A stretch of DNA of 62,500 nt, from contig CM022666.1 in the NCBI GenBank assembly GCA_012295275.1, positions 2,533,616 through 2,596,115 on the forward strand, given 5' to 3'. Positions 1 to 17,739 of this stretch are shown here, in pieces; positions within the stretch are counted from its first letter, which is position 1, and the number at the start of each line of letters is the position of its first letter. Made by a program: the position numbers and the translations under genes. The notes beneath the pieces are model-generated. The model worked only from the letters and a program-made list of their open reading frames with translations. It did not search any database and was not told the DNA's origin. The DNA is from Chrysomallon squamiferum. Taxonomy: Eukaryota; Mollusca; Gastropoda; Neomphalida; Peltospiridae.

Positions 1-966
1 TACGTATGTTCTTATGTATGTATGTATGTGTCTAGAAATGTGTCAATTAATTTTTATTGTTTTTCTTGTTCTTTAACAGGAAAATCATAACAACAACAGA
101 ACAGCAGCAACAACAACAGCAACAAACAAAGTTTCCGACTGCTACTAATTAGAATGAAAAATCAATTAAAACTTGAGATAATTAAACAGTTTATATACAG
201 ATCTAAAACTCTTGAAAATATCGGTATATATCTGTTTCAGCCGTTGAATTATTTAAAACTGTATTCATAATTGCTATTAGTTATTAGCTTTTTAATTAAT
301 ACTGTAAATATTAACGTTCGTTAGATTTTATGTTTTGAAATAAACGAAATGACATCATTTGGTTATTAATTTACGAATATGCCATTTAATCATTGCATGC
401 TGTGAATATATTAATAGCTTTGTATTATTTAATTTAAAAAAAAAAAAATTGTTGAACCAATAAATATTCATCAAAATTCAAAAAATAAATTAATTAGTTA
501 ATTAAAAAGAAAAAATAGAAAAAAAAAGAAAAGGAAAAAAAAGCTCGGAATACGCCATTACTGAAACAGTGAAAGGAAATAAACAGTTAAGGGACATAAC
601 CATATTGTTACAAGACAAAAGAGTTGTCTCCCCTATAATAGTGTCGACGAAAAAAAGTAATTCAGTACTAAATTTATTTTTGTTTTAAATTAAATTAAAA
701 TTCATTTCTTTTTACTACCAACTTTTAGTTGTTTGCACGAAGAAACCAAATGTAACCACAATAATAATAAAATAATAATATGACATTGAAATAATTGATT
801 AAATAGTTGTCTGTTAAGTTTACGTACGTCATTAACTGTTCGTAAATGCACTTTTATTTAACATGGCGTCGATTCAGATAATGTCTATGTACTTGGTACT
901 GCCAATTAAAATGTATTTTCGGTTTCATCAAACGAATATTCCACTCTTGACTTAAGTTTAATTACA

Positions 967-1015
<49 letters not shown>

Positions 1016-1705
1016 AAGAAGAAGAAGAGAGAAAAAAATGAAATAAAAACTTTAATTTGTACTTTTGACGTGGTGCAGATTTTTTGATGTTGTTGAATTT
1101 TTATATATATATATATATTTTAAAAAGTCTTTTTCATACTATCAGCAGTGCATTATCATAATCACTAATAATAACAAGGTTCTGTATCAAACATTTCATT
1201 ATCGTGTAGATGTTTTCATTAAGTTTGCGGTTATTGCAGTTTTTGTCGTTCGTTTACTCGTTCATATATGTTTCTTGATAACAGTGGCCATCCCTTTCCC
1301 CCTTAAAACAAACAAACAAACAAACAAACAAAAAAAAAAAAAAAAAAAAAAAAAACGCACAAAAAACGACAACAACTAAACAAACAATAAAAACAATAAC
1401 AAAACCCTTGACTATTCAACAGCTATAAATATTAAATATGTTTCAAAGAAATCACTGTAATTATCTTTCATTGCAATAAAATATTATAATATAGATAATA
1501 AATATTAAAAAGAAAACCGTACAAACAAATAATTAAAAAAAAAACGCCTTTACCTGAAATTTAAAACTGACCAAAAAATATAAAATATTGTTTATTCACA
1601 ACATATTTTAAAATACATGTATAATGAATGTAGCATAAAACATATATAGAATATTCTAAGAAAGAACGCATATTGATATAACAACAACGATAATGACAAC
1701 AACAG

Positions 1706-1718
1706 TAATAATAATAAC

Positions 1719-1758
<40 letters not shown>

Positions 1759-1773
1759 GTAATAGTAATAGTA

Positions 1774-1831
<58 letters not shown>
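1706..1831. repeat. (ATA)n microsatellite, about 125 bp
   Basis: Near-continuous ATA/TAA trinucleotide array with a few C and G interruptions. It gives rise to poly-isoleucine open frames that are not genes. Confidence 0.95.
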
Positions 1832-1832
<1 letters not shown>

Positions 1833-2479
1833 TACATGATAATCATTACTATTTTCATTCCACTTCACTTAATTTCAGATTTAAATATATGTTATTGCTG
1901 AAGTTATGGTTGTAATGTCTGGAAGCAGCAGTATTCAGTAATATTATGACAAACATGATACATTTCTATCATTCCTGGCATAAAATATACGACAGAAGGG
2001 AGGATATTAAAAAAAAAAAAAAATGTAGCAAAGTTCATAAGTTCAAATTTTATGTACATGTAAACGAAATAGTATCAGTCTCAATGTAGATAGATTTTGT
2101 ATGATATGTGACGATTTTTGGAGTATTTTATTTATGATTAATTTGACTTTATGCGTATCTGAATAAAAATACCATATCTTTCTTCATAGAATAAATTAAC
2201 AAGCATAAAATGATGAAAATAAACGAATTCATTTTTTTTTTTTTTTTTTTTATAAACCCAAAAACAAACATTGTTGTCTCCCTTATAAGTACACCCTCAT
2301 TTCTAATGAAATCGTTTCCAGAATAATTTATGACCGAGTTTCGATATCTATTAACAGACACTGTGATTTATAAAACATTTATGCATATGAAGACTACCCT
2401 ATTTCACTGAAGGGAGATACATTAATGCCATACATTTATCATGACTTGCGGTTATTAACGTCAGATAATAATTTAGCTG

Positions 2480-2483
<4 letters not shown>

Positions 2484-2542
<59 letters not shown>
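2484..2542. repeat. (CT)n microsatellite
   Basis: Uninterrupted CT dinucleotide array of about 59 bp, followed by a short AC-rich stretch. Confidence 0.97.
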
Positions 2543-2543
<1 letters not shown>

Positions 2544-3121
2544 ACATACACACTCACACACACACAAACATATACAGATACAAACACAAAATCTAGTCTC
2601 TAAAAGTTTCAGTGAAACGAACTGTACTGGACAATATGAGCATTTCTGAAGCTATTTTTTTTTTTTTTTTTTAGATTATTATTTTTTAAATCACATCAAG
2701 GAGAGTTATTTCATTTAAAAAAAAGGTGTGTGGGTAAGAAAAGAAAAGAAAAGACAAAATTGAGCATTTTGGAATAAAGTTACTGGTTCCTTTTCCGTAT
2801 TAGGTGCAGGAAATACTGCAACGTCATTCGTTTGACCTAACGTAATTGGTTCAGTTTCCTTTTTTTTTTTTAGGTGGAGAATAATAATAACGTCATACGA
2901 ATACTTAAATATTGTTGGTTCATCTCCAAAACTCGGTGGGGGAAACATGACTGTCGTTCGAACCATCACGTCATATGGTAACAAATATCCAAGTAGGCGC
3001 CGAAGTCTCGTAAAATCTTGAGGACAGAGAAACGACGAGGTTTTCTCTGATCATCGTAATGATGTGTGAAAGAGTTATTCCATTCACGTTATTAGCGTTC
3101 AGTATTACATTGCTGTTGATT

Positions 3122-8931
<5,810 letters not shown>

Positions 8932-9054
8932 TTTGTTGTGTATCTGCAGACGTCAGAAATGTGTGATTGTATTTTGTTCTTCAGTATCTGTTAGCGGTGT
9001 TTTTCACTCGGCATCTGGCAATTTAAAAAAAGAAAAAAAACAATATTATATGTG

Positions 9055-9116
9055 TATGTATGTATGTATGTATGTATGTATGTATGTATGTATGTATGTA
9101 TGTATATATATATATA
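9055..9116. repeat. (TGTA)n followed by (TA)n
   Basis: About twelve TGTA/TATG tetranucleotide units run into a short TA array. Confidence 0.95.
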
Positions 9117-9697
9117 TACATATATAAAATGTATATAAGTCATATCTGAAAAAAAAATAATATGTATATTAGTATACATATGTAATAACTGCATTGTCTG
9201 GAGGATGGTAGTAGTAATAATAACACTAGCAGTAGTTTAACAATAGTATTAGTAGTTGCAGTTGAAATTGCAGCAGCAGTAGTGACATCAACAGCAACAG
9301 CAGAAGAATAACCACAACGGCGAAGACGTAAAAAAAAAAAATAGTAGTTGTTGAAAATAAATCTCAACAATAAATACTATTTTTTTCTGTGCGTTTCTTT
9401 TGTCGCACACTGTATATCATAATGGCGTAAACCTCTTGTAATATTTATGAAAAGAAATCTTTTTGCAAAACAACAGAAGACAGAAGCAATGAGTTGCTGC
9501 CTAGATATAGGATTAGCGTTTTGAGAAATGTTCTCGTTGTATTCAGAAAGCCTCTTGAATATAAATAGCATGTAGTTCACTGAAGTGTAAGAATTACGAC
9601 CGTTCGTTAACAGAAACGAGAAACCATAATGAAAGAATGCAATGTTGAAGTGACTATTTATTATACAAGCAAATTCATGCTCTCTATGAATCGTTTT

Positions 9698-9700
<3 letters not shown>

Positions 9701-9766
<66 letters not shown>
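9701..9766. repeat. (GA)n microsatellite
   Basis: Uninterrupted 66-bp GA dinucleotide array. Confidence 0.97.
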
Positions 9767-9770
<4 letters not shown>

Positions 9771-9885
9771 TAAAAAAAAAAATACACCATTCACCGATTA
9801 TTAAATTATTTTTTTGCTGTGTATTATAATAATTAAAACTGATTAATAATTTATACAAATATCAAAACAACAGAGTAGTACTCTT

Positions 9886-9932
<47 letters not shown>

Positions 9933-9934
9933 TT
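9886..9934. repeat. (TTTA)n microsatellite
   Basis: About twelve uninterrupted TTTA units. Confidence 0.95.
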
Positions 9935-10595
9935 GTCATTATTATTAATAGTAGTAGTAACAATAGTAGTAATGATAATAGGAGGACATTTACAACAACT
10001 ATTACTATTACTACTACTACTTTTTTCTTTTTTGTTTTGCCATTCACAAAATACACAGCTACACATCAACTCTCAAACGTAATGATACATTTTTCTACGT
10101 CGTTGTACTCCGTTTTAAACTTCACAACAGAATCAGCCGATTTATCCTCCAAATCCGGCCGAAAAATATACTAATTACCTCATTTTATTTCTGTCCATTT
10201 CGCTCTAAAAAGAAAAACCACGACTTCTACTTACAGTTCAGTTTCTCAGGATCTGTCTTGAGCAGTGCTTGCATCCATAAAGGTTTGGTTTGTTTTGAAA
10301 AATGATTTAGTTCATTGGCTATTGCACTGCCGTGAATGAAACTGGTTGTTCATCAAAATACCAGATGCATCCAAGATTAATTTCCGTTACATGATTTTGA
10401 GGTTAATAGTTTGAACTTGAAACAATAGCGGTGTAAGAGATTTTGACGAAACGTTGTCGACGTCGTCAACAATGTTAATAATACTCTCAGAAAGTAGTTT
10501 ACATAGCTGTTATGAGTTGCGACCAGACCAGGAGTTATTTTTAGTTTGTTGTTTTGTTTTAATAATTACGTTACTCTTGATACTACTACAACTTG

Positions 10596-10597
<2 letters not shown>

Positions 10598-10627
<30 letters not shown>

Positions 10628-10656
10628 TTACTACTACTACTACTACTACTACTACC
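10598..10656. repeat. (CTA)n microsatellite
   Basis: ACT/CTA trinucleotide array of about 59 bp with one interruption. A similar, shorter one lies at about 11385-11465. Confidence 0.95.
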
Positions 10657-12836
10657 AGCTATTACTACTACCAGCAACACCACAACAAACACATGGGAAA
10701 TTTCCTGATAATAAGAAAGCATTTTATATTTGGAATTATATGAATACGTGTTCTATTTTTGCCTGTTACATTGGCAGCTTCAAGGAGAAAACTATTCTTA
10801 GAAAGCAGATAATCATTACTGTCTGTTGTGGCGGTAATATACAATGGTCAATCTATGTCTTTGATAGTCTTATTTAAGCCATTTTCTTTTGTCGCAAGCC
10901 AAAAGGTATTTCAGAAACACATATTTTGGCAGTAGGCGTGATTTTGCATTAGCATTTTTATTTATAGACAACATCAACAACTACAACGGCAATAATAATA
11001 ATAATAATAATACAGTGATGATGATGAAGTTTCTATTATATAGGCAGTATTAAACTGAAAATTATTGTAGTGAAGATACAATTACAATTATATGCAGTTG
11101 TTTCTGTGAATGCATGTGAGTGGGTGTATGTACAGAAGCTATTTTTAACAGAATGATATTTATTTTGAGGTCCAGAATATACACACACGTTGCCAAGAAT
11201 AACATAAATCACAAGACTGTATACTAAATCTGAACCTTCCATAACATGAGTTGGATATAATAAATGACCTGCCTTAGGCTACGAGTGAATATGAATATAA
11301 GCAAAGTAAAAACCCGCTGTAACATTTATAATTCGTAAGCATCTTTAGGATGTATTTATATTCAAAAGTATTACTATTGTTATCACTACTACTACTACTA
11401 TATATTATTACTACTACTACTACTACTGTTACTACTACAGTTACTACTACTACTACTACTACTTCTGATTCTGCTGCTACTGCTACTACAACTATGGTTT
11501 ATTTATTTATTATTTTGTTTTTATATTTTTTATTACTTTTATGTATTTTTTGTTTTTTTACTAAAGGTTACCGAGATTTCATAATCCATATAATATTTTC
11601 GATTTTGCTAAATGACATAAAACACACACACATTTTAGAAAAGAAGATGACGATATTATAACAAGCCTTACCTTTTGAAAATGCACGTTCTAACGCCGGC
11701 AGGACATTACGTACCTTATATATTCTAATAAATCAGCGTCCAGTTTTCGTAACAGCGTCAGATTACTTTAACAAAATGGCTTCTGGAACAGAAACACTGC
11801 TGCAAAAACAGCGCCGCAAGAAATTCCTCGTACGTCACCACCAATCGATATGCTACGATTCGAAGCATATTCTCCTTTACGATTCTCATTTGCGGTCTTG
11901 ACTAAGCAGCGGTAATCGATAATTACCAATCGATAACTAAATGAAGTCTCAGCCAAAGGTGGTGTCCTCTGATTTATCAGACGACTAAACAAAATCCTCC
12001 CCCCCCCAATTAAAACAAAAACGACGAATGATCATCTGAAGATTTCGAAAACAAACATGGCGTGATCCCGCCTACAAACTTCGATTATTCTAATGGCTTC
12101 TGTAGCGTGGGTATATATGCGTTTGATTTTTGTCACTGTGTATCGGTATGTATGACAGTGTAAAAAAATATATATACGTATGTACTTAATTCCCGATCCA
12201 ACCAGGACTACACAGTGGAATATGTATTTCTGTATGTAGAAAAATGCTTATAAAATGTTTTCTGTTTATCACAGTCTCTTTACAAAATAGCTCAACACAA
12301 GGTAATCATTAATATAAATGTGTTTATAATAGTAATATCAACAACATCACATCACCACTATTACCATTAACAACAATAACTTTGTTAAACATTTATTCAC
12401 TATTTTATTCAGCAATTAAACATACACTGGTTTTTCAACGTCGTAGTGTTACTGAAATCTGACACGTATATATTTTAAAATAGAAAACTTTAAAAAAATG
12501 ATAATAAAATATGTTTTCTTCATTCATTCGTTCACCCACATACTGGCTAAAAATCAGCGTCTACAAAAAAATAGGCTATTGAAAAGAAAGATGGACAGGC
12601 GTACCACAGTAACAAATGTGACAATTAATCCCGTTTAGCGAATTCTGTTTTAACCAAAGCACGTAACTGGTTTATCTAACTTCGTGATACATGCTCCATT
12701 ATTTAGTGGTAGATGTATCTGAAGATATCGTGCTGCTGATCAACAAGATTACGTAATTAGTTAAATGACAGCAGCAAGTGTTACGTGTTACTATTACTAG
12801 TACTGCCATTACAACATTACTACTGCTATTAATAAA

Positions 12837-12870
<34 letters not shown>

Positions 12871-13239
12871 GCAGTGATGATACCAAATAACGGTTAAGAA
12901 AGGAATATCGTTGTTTACATCTAACTAATTGCTACTAGTTACAACCCGATCTCGTATACATGTAAGAAATAGACGTAATTTGTAGACTCTTTTCATAAAA
13001 GAGTTCCAGATCATGAGTCAATAACTCTAAATGTCCAAAACCGAACCAGACGAACATCACTAAGGCTGTAAGTCCAGAATTTCTAAAAACGAATGGCGTG
13101 CTATATTTTATGGATATTTCTTATGAATGAGACTCGAGTTAACAGTCAGTTTTGGGTTTCTTTTCAAGACTGGCAGAGAATTTTCTTTAATATTATTACG
13201 AAGAAATATAATAATTGCCTATCTACATTTATGAATACA

Positions 13240-13400
13240 TACGGTGAATACATACATACATAGACGCATGCGAGCATACACACATACATACACATACATA
13301 TATATTGTATACATACACATATACATACATAAACACAAAAATACATACATACATACATACATACATACATAAATACATACATACATACATAGATAAATAA
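13240..13400. repeat. Degenerate (CATA)n block
   Basis: Tetranucleotide ATAC/CATA array with scattered CA insertions. Confidence 0.9.
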
Positions 13401-14639
13401 ATACATAGGGCGGTATATCTAAAGGAGGATTCCTCTATAGTATTAATTGTTTGTTTTTATTAAACAAACAAAAACAGAATATTATATTTCTTAACTAACA
13501 ATAAATAATATTTACGAAACGTGTGGAAAAGAAAACTTTTGGACGATAATACTAAAAAGAAACCAATACTGAAGTTTAGCATATAGCAAAATATTTCAAA
13601 CACTGTTATGAAACTATACCATTGCATTCTGGTGGTAATACAATAGACAGTTTGCAGAAATCAGAAATTTATGTATGTATTTTGTCCTCCGGTATCTGTT
13701 ACCGGTATTTAAGAATCAGCATCCGGTAATTTAAAGAAGAAGAAGAAGAAGAAGAAGAAAACAGTTGTATGTGTATGTATAGAACATATGTGAGTTAAAC
13801 TGGAAGAAAAAAGTTAATATTTGGTGAAAATATCATAGATATATTTAAAATAACAATAATATGTGCATGTGTGTGTGTGTGTGTTAATATTGATCAGGTT
13901 AGTTTTAAGTCTGTAAATATTTATGTGTGATATAGATATCTAATATAAAGCTTCGTAAGTTCAAGGATACTAGTGACAAAGCAAAATGGAGAATATTCAC
14001 ACAGAACCAGTAATATGTATCACAGCATGGCGTAACCATAGTTACTGTCGGATATCAAGGATGATAATTTCCGGGAAATAAATAATTTAAATAATGAATA
14101 TAATTTTAAAGGGCGTTATCACAAACACGGATATATAATTTATATGTATTAAACATTAAACTTGCATAACAGTTGAATTTAAGAATATTTATATTTATTT
14201 GTAAGAAATGCGGAATAAATATTCTATGGAAATAATGACTAAACTGTAGTAATGTAATAAACATTTTATGACATTTAATCGAAACTATTTTTGTCTAGAT
14301 CTGTTTTCTATTTTTTTTTTTTTTTTTTTTTTGTCATCAGCTGTCTTTATCGAAAGGTGTTTAAAATACTGATATCCTTGGATGTCCGTTTTGATAGATG
14401 AAGGTCATAAATTCCGTTTCAACAAAATCACGTAAATCTAGGTCAATTACCGTTGACCTTCGCAAGGGTCGAGAAACCGTCAGTTCCCACACCCTAGATG
14501 TAATAATGTACGCCATAGACTTTACTCTTTCCTTTTTCATTGTACCTGTGTTTCAGGTATCATATGTACATATTATTTCGTCAGCCCATCCATATCAGTA
14601 AATATAATTCACGTATAGAGTGATGCTCATACTTTGCTT

Positions 14640-15075
14640 ACGTATACACAGGTAAAACTGACAATACATATATAATTATACCATAACATAAATACACCAC
14701 ATGCATACGTAAATAAATACACACATGCATACATACACATATAAAAATGTTATATGCATATATATACATAGACACAAACTTACACAAGGAAACGTACATA
14801 TACATACACATATTTACATACATACATACATACACATACATATATATATACACATACATGCATACACACACACATCAACACACATAAAGACAAATAAAAC
14901 ATCAACATACAAACACACATATACATACAGATATACATACATACACACATACATACACACATACATGCATACAAATATATACATACATATAAACATACAT
15001 ACATATACATATTTTAAAAACGTACATATATACATGCATACATACATACATACATACATACATACATACATACAT

Positions 15076-15108
<33 letters not shown>

Positions 15109-15112
15109 TATA
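14640..15112. repeat. Long degenerate (TACA)n block ending in a pure run
   Basis: About 470 bp of TACA/CATA tetranucleotides mixed with ACAC, becoming pure (TACA)n at about 15033-15092 and then (CA)n. Confidence 0.92.
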
Positions 15113-15480
15113 TAAATATTTTATCAAGTGGCTTTCAAATTATGATCGCTTAACAGCAATTTTTTATTTTCTTTTTTTATTTAAATCGAAAAGGTCAACG
15201 TGCCCCTATCGACTTTATTCCAGCTACATGTACATGTACGTCTGAATACGTCAAACAAAGGCGTGACAGGAATTAGGTAATTTTAACGACACGCGATATA
15301 GCCAACGGCATACTGTAACTTTTCTAAGTGACTTTGAAACCTTCGCTTGTCGTTGTTGACAAGAGAGAGTGACTACTGTTGTGTTAGGTTTACTTACGTA
15401 ACACCGCTCGTTATTGATGATTAACGTGCGTTTTAGAAGTGCTTAGGTACGAATTTACACACCCAAACAGAGATATATAT

Positions 15481-15484
<4 letters not shown>

Positions 15485-15520
<36 letters not shown>
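15485..15520. repeat. (AC)n microsatellite
   Basis: About eighteen AC dinucleotides, followed by ATTT tetranucleotides. Confidence 0.95.
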
Positions 15521-15526
<6 letters not shown>

Positions 15527-15896
15527 TTATTTATTTATTTATACAGTCACTTACAAACATTCAAATAACCGGAGCACGCACACACATACACGCGCACGCT
15601 CGCACATTCACAAATACGCTGTCTCAATACTTCTTCGATATGACGTCATGAGTATTAAAACAATATGAGGAAATGATGTCACCCGTAATGCACTAGAATG
15701 TATCACAGGCCAAATACAATCTGAAAATATTTTTTAAACTTGTAGATTACTGTTTTATTTATGCTATGTTCTCTTTACAGGAATTATAAGTACATATGTT
15801 ACAAGTCTATTATTGTAATGTTTGTTTTGTTTATTTTTTTTTTATTTTTATTTTTTTTAAATTAAATTTGCTAGTTTGATTCAAGTTAAAGAAAGG

Positions 15897-15987
15897 CCAA
15901 AAAATAATAATAAAAAATAATAAAGAAAGAAAGAAGAAAGAAAGAAAACGAAAAAGAAGAAAAACATCATAATAATAATAATAATAA

Positions 15988-16018
<31 letters not shown>

Positions 16019-16079
16019 AAGAAGAAGAAGAAGAAGAAGAAAACGAAAAAGAAGAAGAAGAAGAAAAATAATAATAAAA
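15897..16079. repeat. Purine-rich tract with (AAG)n and (AAT)n
   Basis: Nearly all-purine plus strand over about 180 bp, mixing AAAG, AAT and a pure AAG array at about 15989-16040. Confidence 0.9.
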
Positions 16080-16531
16080 CTCATATTTGGCTTGTTTCTT
16101 CTTTAATTTTTGTGACAGTTAAGAAAACAATAGTCTTCCATTACGAATACATTTCGTATCTTACTACCATATTTTAGACTGAAAATTCTGACAATAAATC
16201 TTCAACGTCAGACTTTTCTGAATAATACACAGTATGAACAGCAGCACAGGCTAACAACTATTTACTGTGTTTGTTTGACACCATTTTGTGACTTCAGCTG
16301 TTTTGAAATGTACGGCACGTTTTTACAATGATAACCTGCGCAGACGTACTATACTTCTCAAGTGATGCTATTTTTACACATCACACTTGTAAATAATTTT
16401 GAAGTTACTATAAATTAATTCCTTTTTAAAGCACTTCTATTTTAGGTGCAAACAGATATTTATGCAGAATTTACCTGGATTGATTCATTGTTTCAATAAA
16501 TAACGGCAAAAAATTGTTTTTAATTCTCTCT

Positions 16532-16617
<86 letters not shown>

Positions 16618-16637
16618 GCTGTTGTTGTTGTTGTTGT
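16532..16637. repeat. (TTA)n-(TTG)n compound microsatellite
   Basis: About 50 bp of TTA units switching to about 54 bp of TTG units. Confidence 0.95.
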
Positions 16638-17739
16638 AAATGTCAGCTTTCATTTTACTAACTTAAACCATTTCATGTTTGTTTGTACAACAACAAAAGG
16701 AAATACAAATAATGAAATAATTCGTAAACATTTATCATCGTCTAGTCTTTTGATTAATTTTATTATCGTTTTACTTCTTTCTAACGGTATTTGTTTCGTC
16801 AGCTTTCTTGACATATTTTATGAACAATGAATTCATTACATGTTTGTAGGTACCTAGTGGACCTCTTCATATGGCAAACACTACGTAAAGTTTATAACCG
16901 TTTCCAGTATATTCCGAAATAATTGATGTCACTATGGGTTTTTTGTTGTTTTTTTTTTTTTTTTTTTTTTTAAATTTAATTTGATTTTTGAAAGGGTTTG
17001 GAAGAGTGCTCATGCAATACCATTGTTGTTGGTGTTTTGTTTCTTTTTGTGTTTGTTTGTTGTTGTTGTTTTAAAATATGTTTACACTGACCAAGAATCA
17101 AATAAAGGAGGAAAAAAAAAATAACGATGTTAGTACTTTGAAAAGGCACACGCTATAAATCAAAAAAATATATAAAAAAATCAAATAATAATAATAATAA
17201 GAATAATAATAATAATAAGAAGAATAATAAATAAATAAATAAATAAATAAATAAATGGCGTTGAGATGGACAGCCAAGTAGTATATACTAAAAATCAAAA
17301 CGAGGCTTGCCGAGGAAAGGGGACCTGTTGTCGATTCTTTCATGTTAACGTTGTTAGAATCCTAGATTTCAAAATTGAACATAAATTCTGGAGAGTGGCA
17401 ATGTATATAATACTGTATCTTTATTCAAGTAAGCGAATATATCTTTTTTGATACACACGCAATTTAATAATTATTATGCTGAATAAAATACTACTTGTAA
17501 TATAATCAAGAACTATTTTCTTGCTTAAAAATAATAAAATGATTATTACATATTCTTGTACAAAACAAGGGTATTTATATGAAATGCTGATAAAACAAAA
17601 TTGTTCATTGCCATGCATGTATTTCCAGTTTTTATCACATAAAGAAAAGAATAATTAAATAATTACAAGATCACGAGGTCCACATTATATTTTTTCTTCT
17701 TTTCCATACGATTATAATTCAACAAAAATAAAACGCAAA

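Larger units (their letters stand above)
1..3121. other. 3' flank of ENT4 gene, AT-rich, no gene seen
   Basis: No recognisable coding exon on either strand. The stretch holds poly(A) at 972-1014, an ATA array at 1706-1831, a CT array at 2484-2542 and several poly(T) or poly(A) runs. Part of it next to 3121 must be the 3'UTR of the minus-strand ENT4 gene. An AATAAA hexamer on the minus strand (tttatt at 2127-2132) is one possible poly(A) signal, but the composition makes chance hits frequent. Confidence 0.6.
8932..12000 (-). promoter_or_regulatory. Possible 5' non-coding exon and promoter area of the ENT4 gene
   Basis: A minus-strand acceptor (TCTGCAG, AG at 8944-8945) lies 12 nt upstream of the ENT4 start codon, so the coding exon may begin at 8943. 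A strong minus-strand donor (AAAAG|GTAAGG, GT at 11670-11671) would end a non-coding exon at 11672. The sequence behind it, about 11680-12100, is richer in G, C and CpG than its surroundings, as a first exon or promoter might be. The exon's 5' end cannot be placed, and the pairing of donor and acceptor is inference. Confidence 0.3.

Noticed and set aside
1656-1868. Poly-isoleucine open frame on the minus strand
   Set aside because: Pure translation of the ATA microsatellite. Similar frames at 10454-10877, 14638-15153, 16471-16653 and 46742-47057 are rejected for the same reason.
17266-17451. Overlapping frames on both strands near 17.1-17.4 kb
   Set aside because: No recognisable protein; one is extended by a TAAA array, and the region lies beyond the likely 3' end of beta paralogue A.
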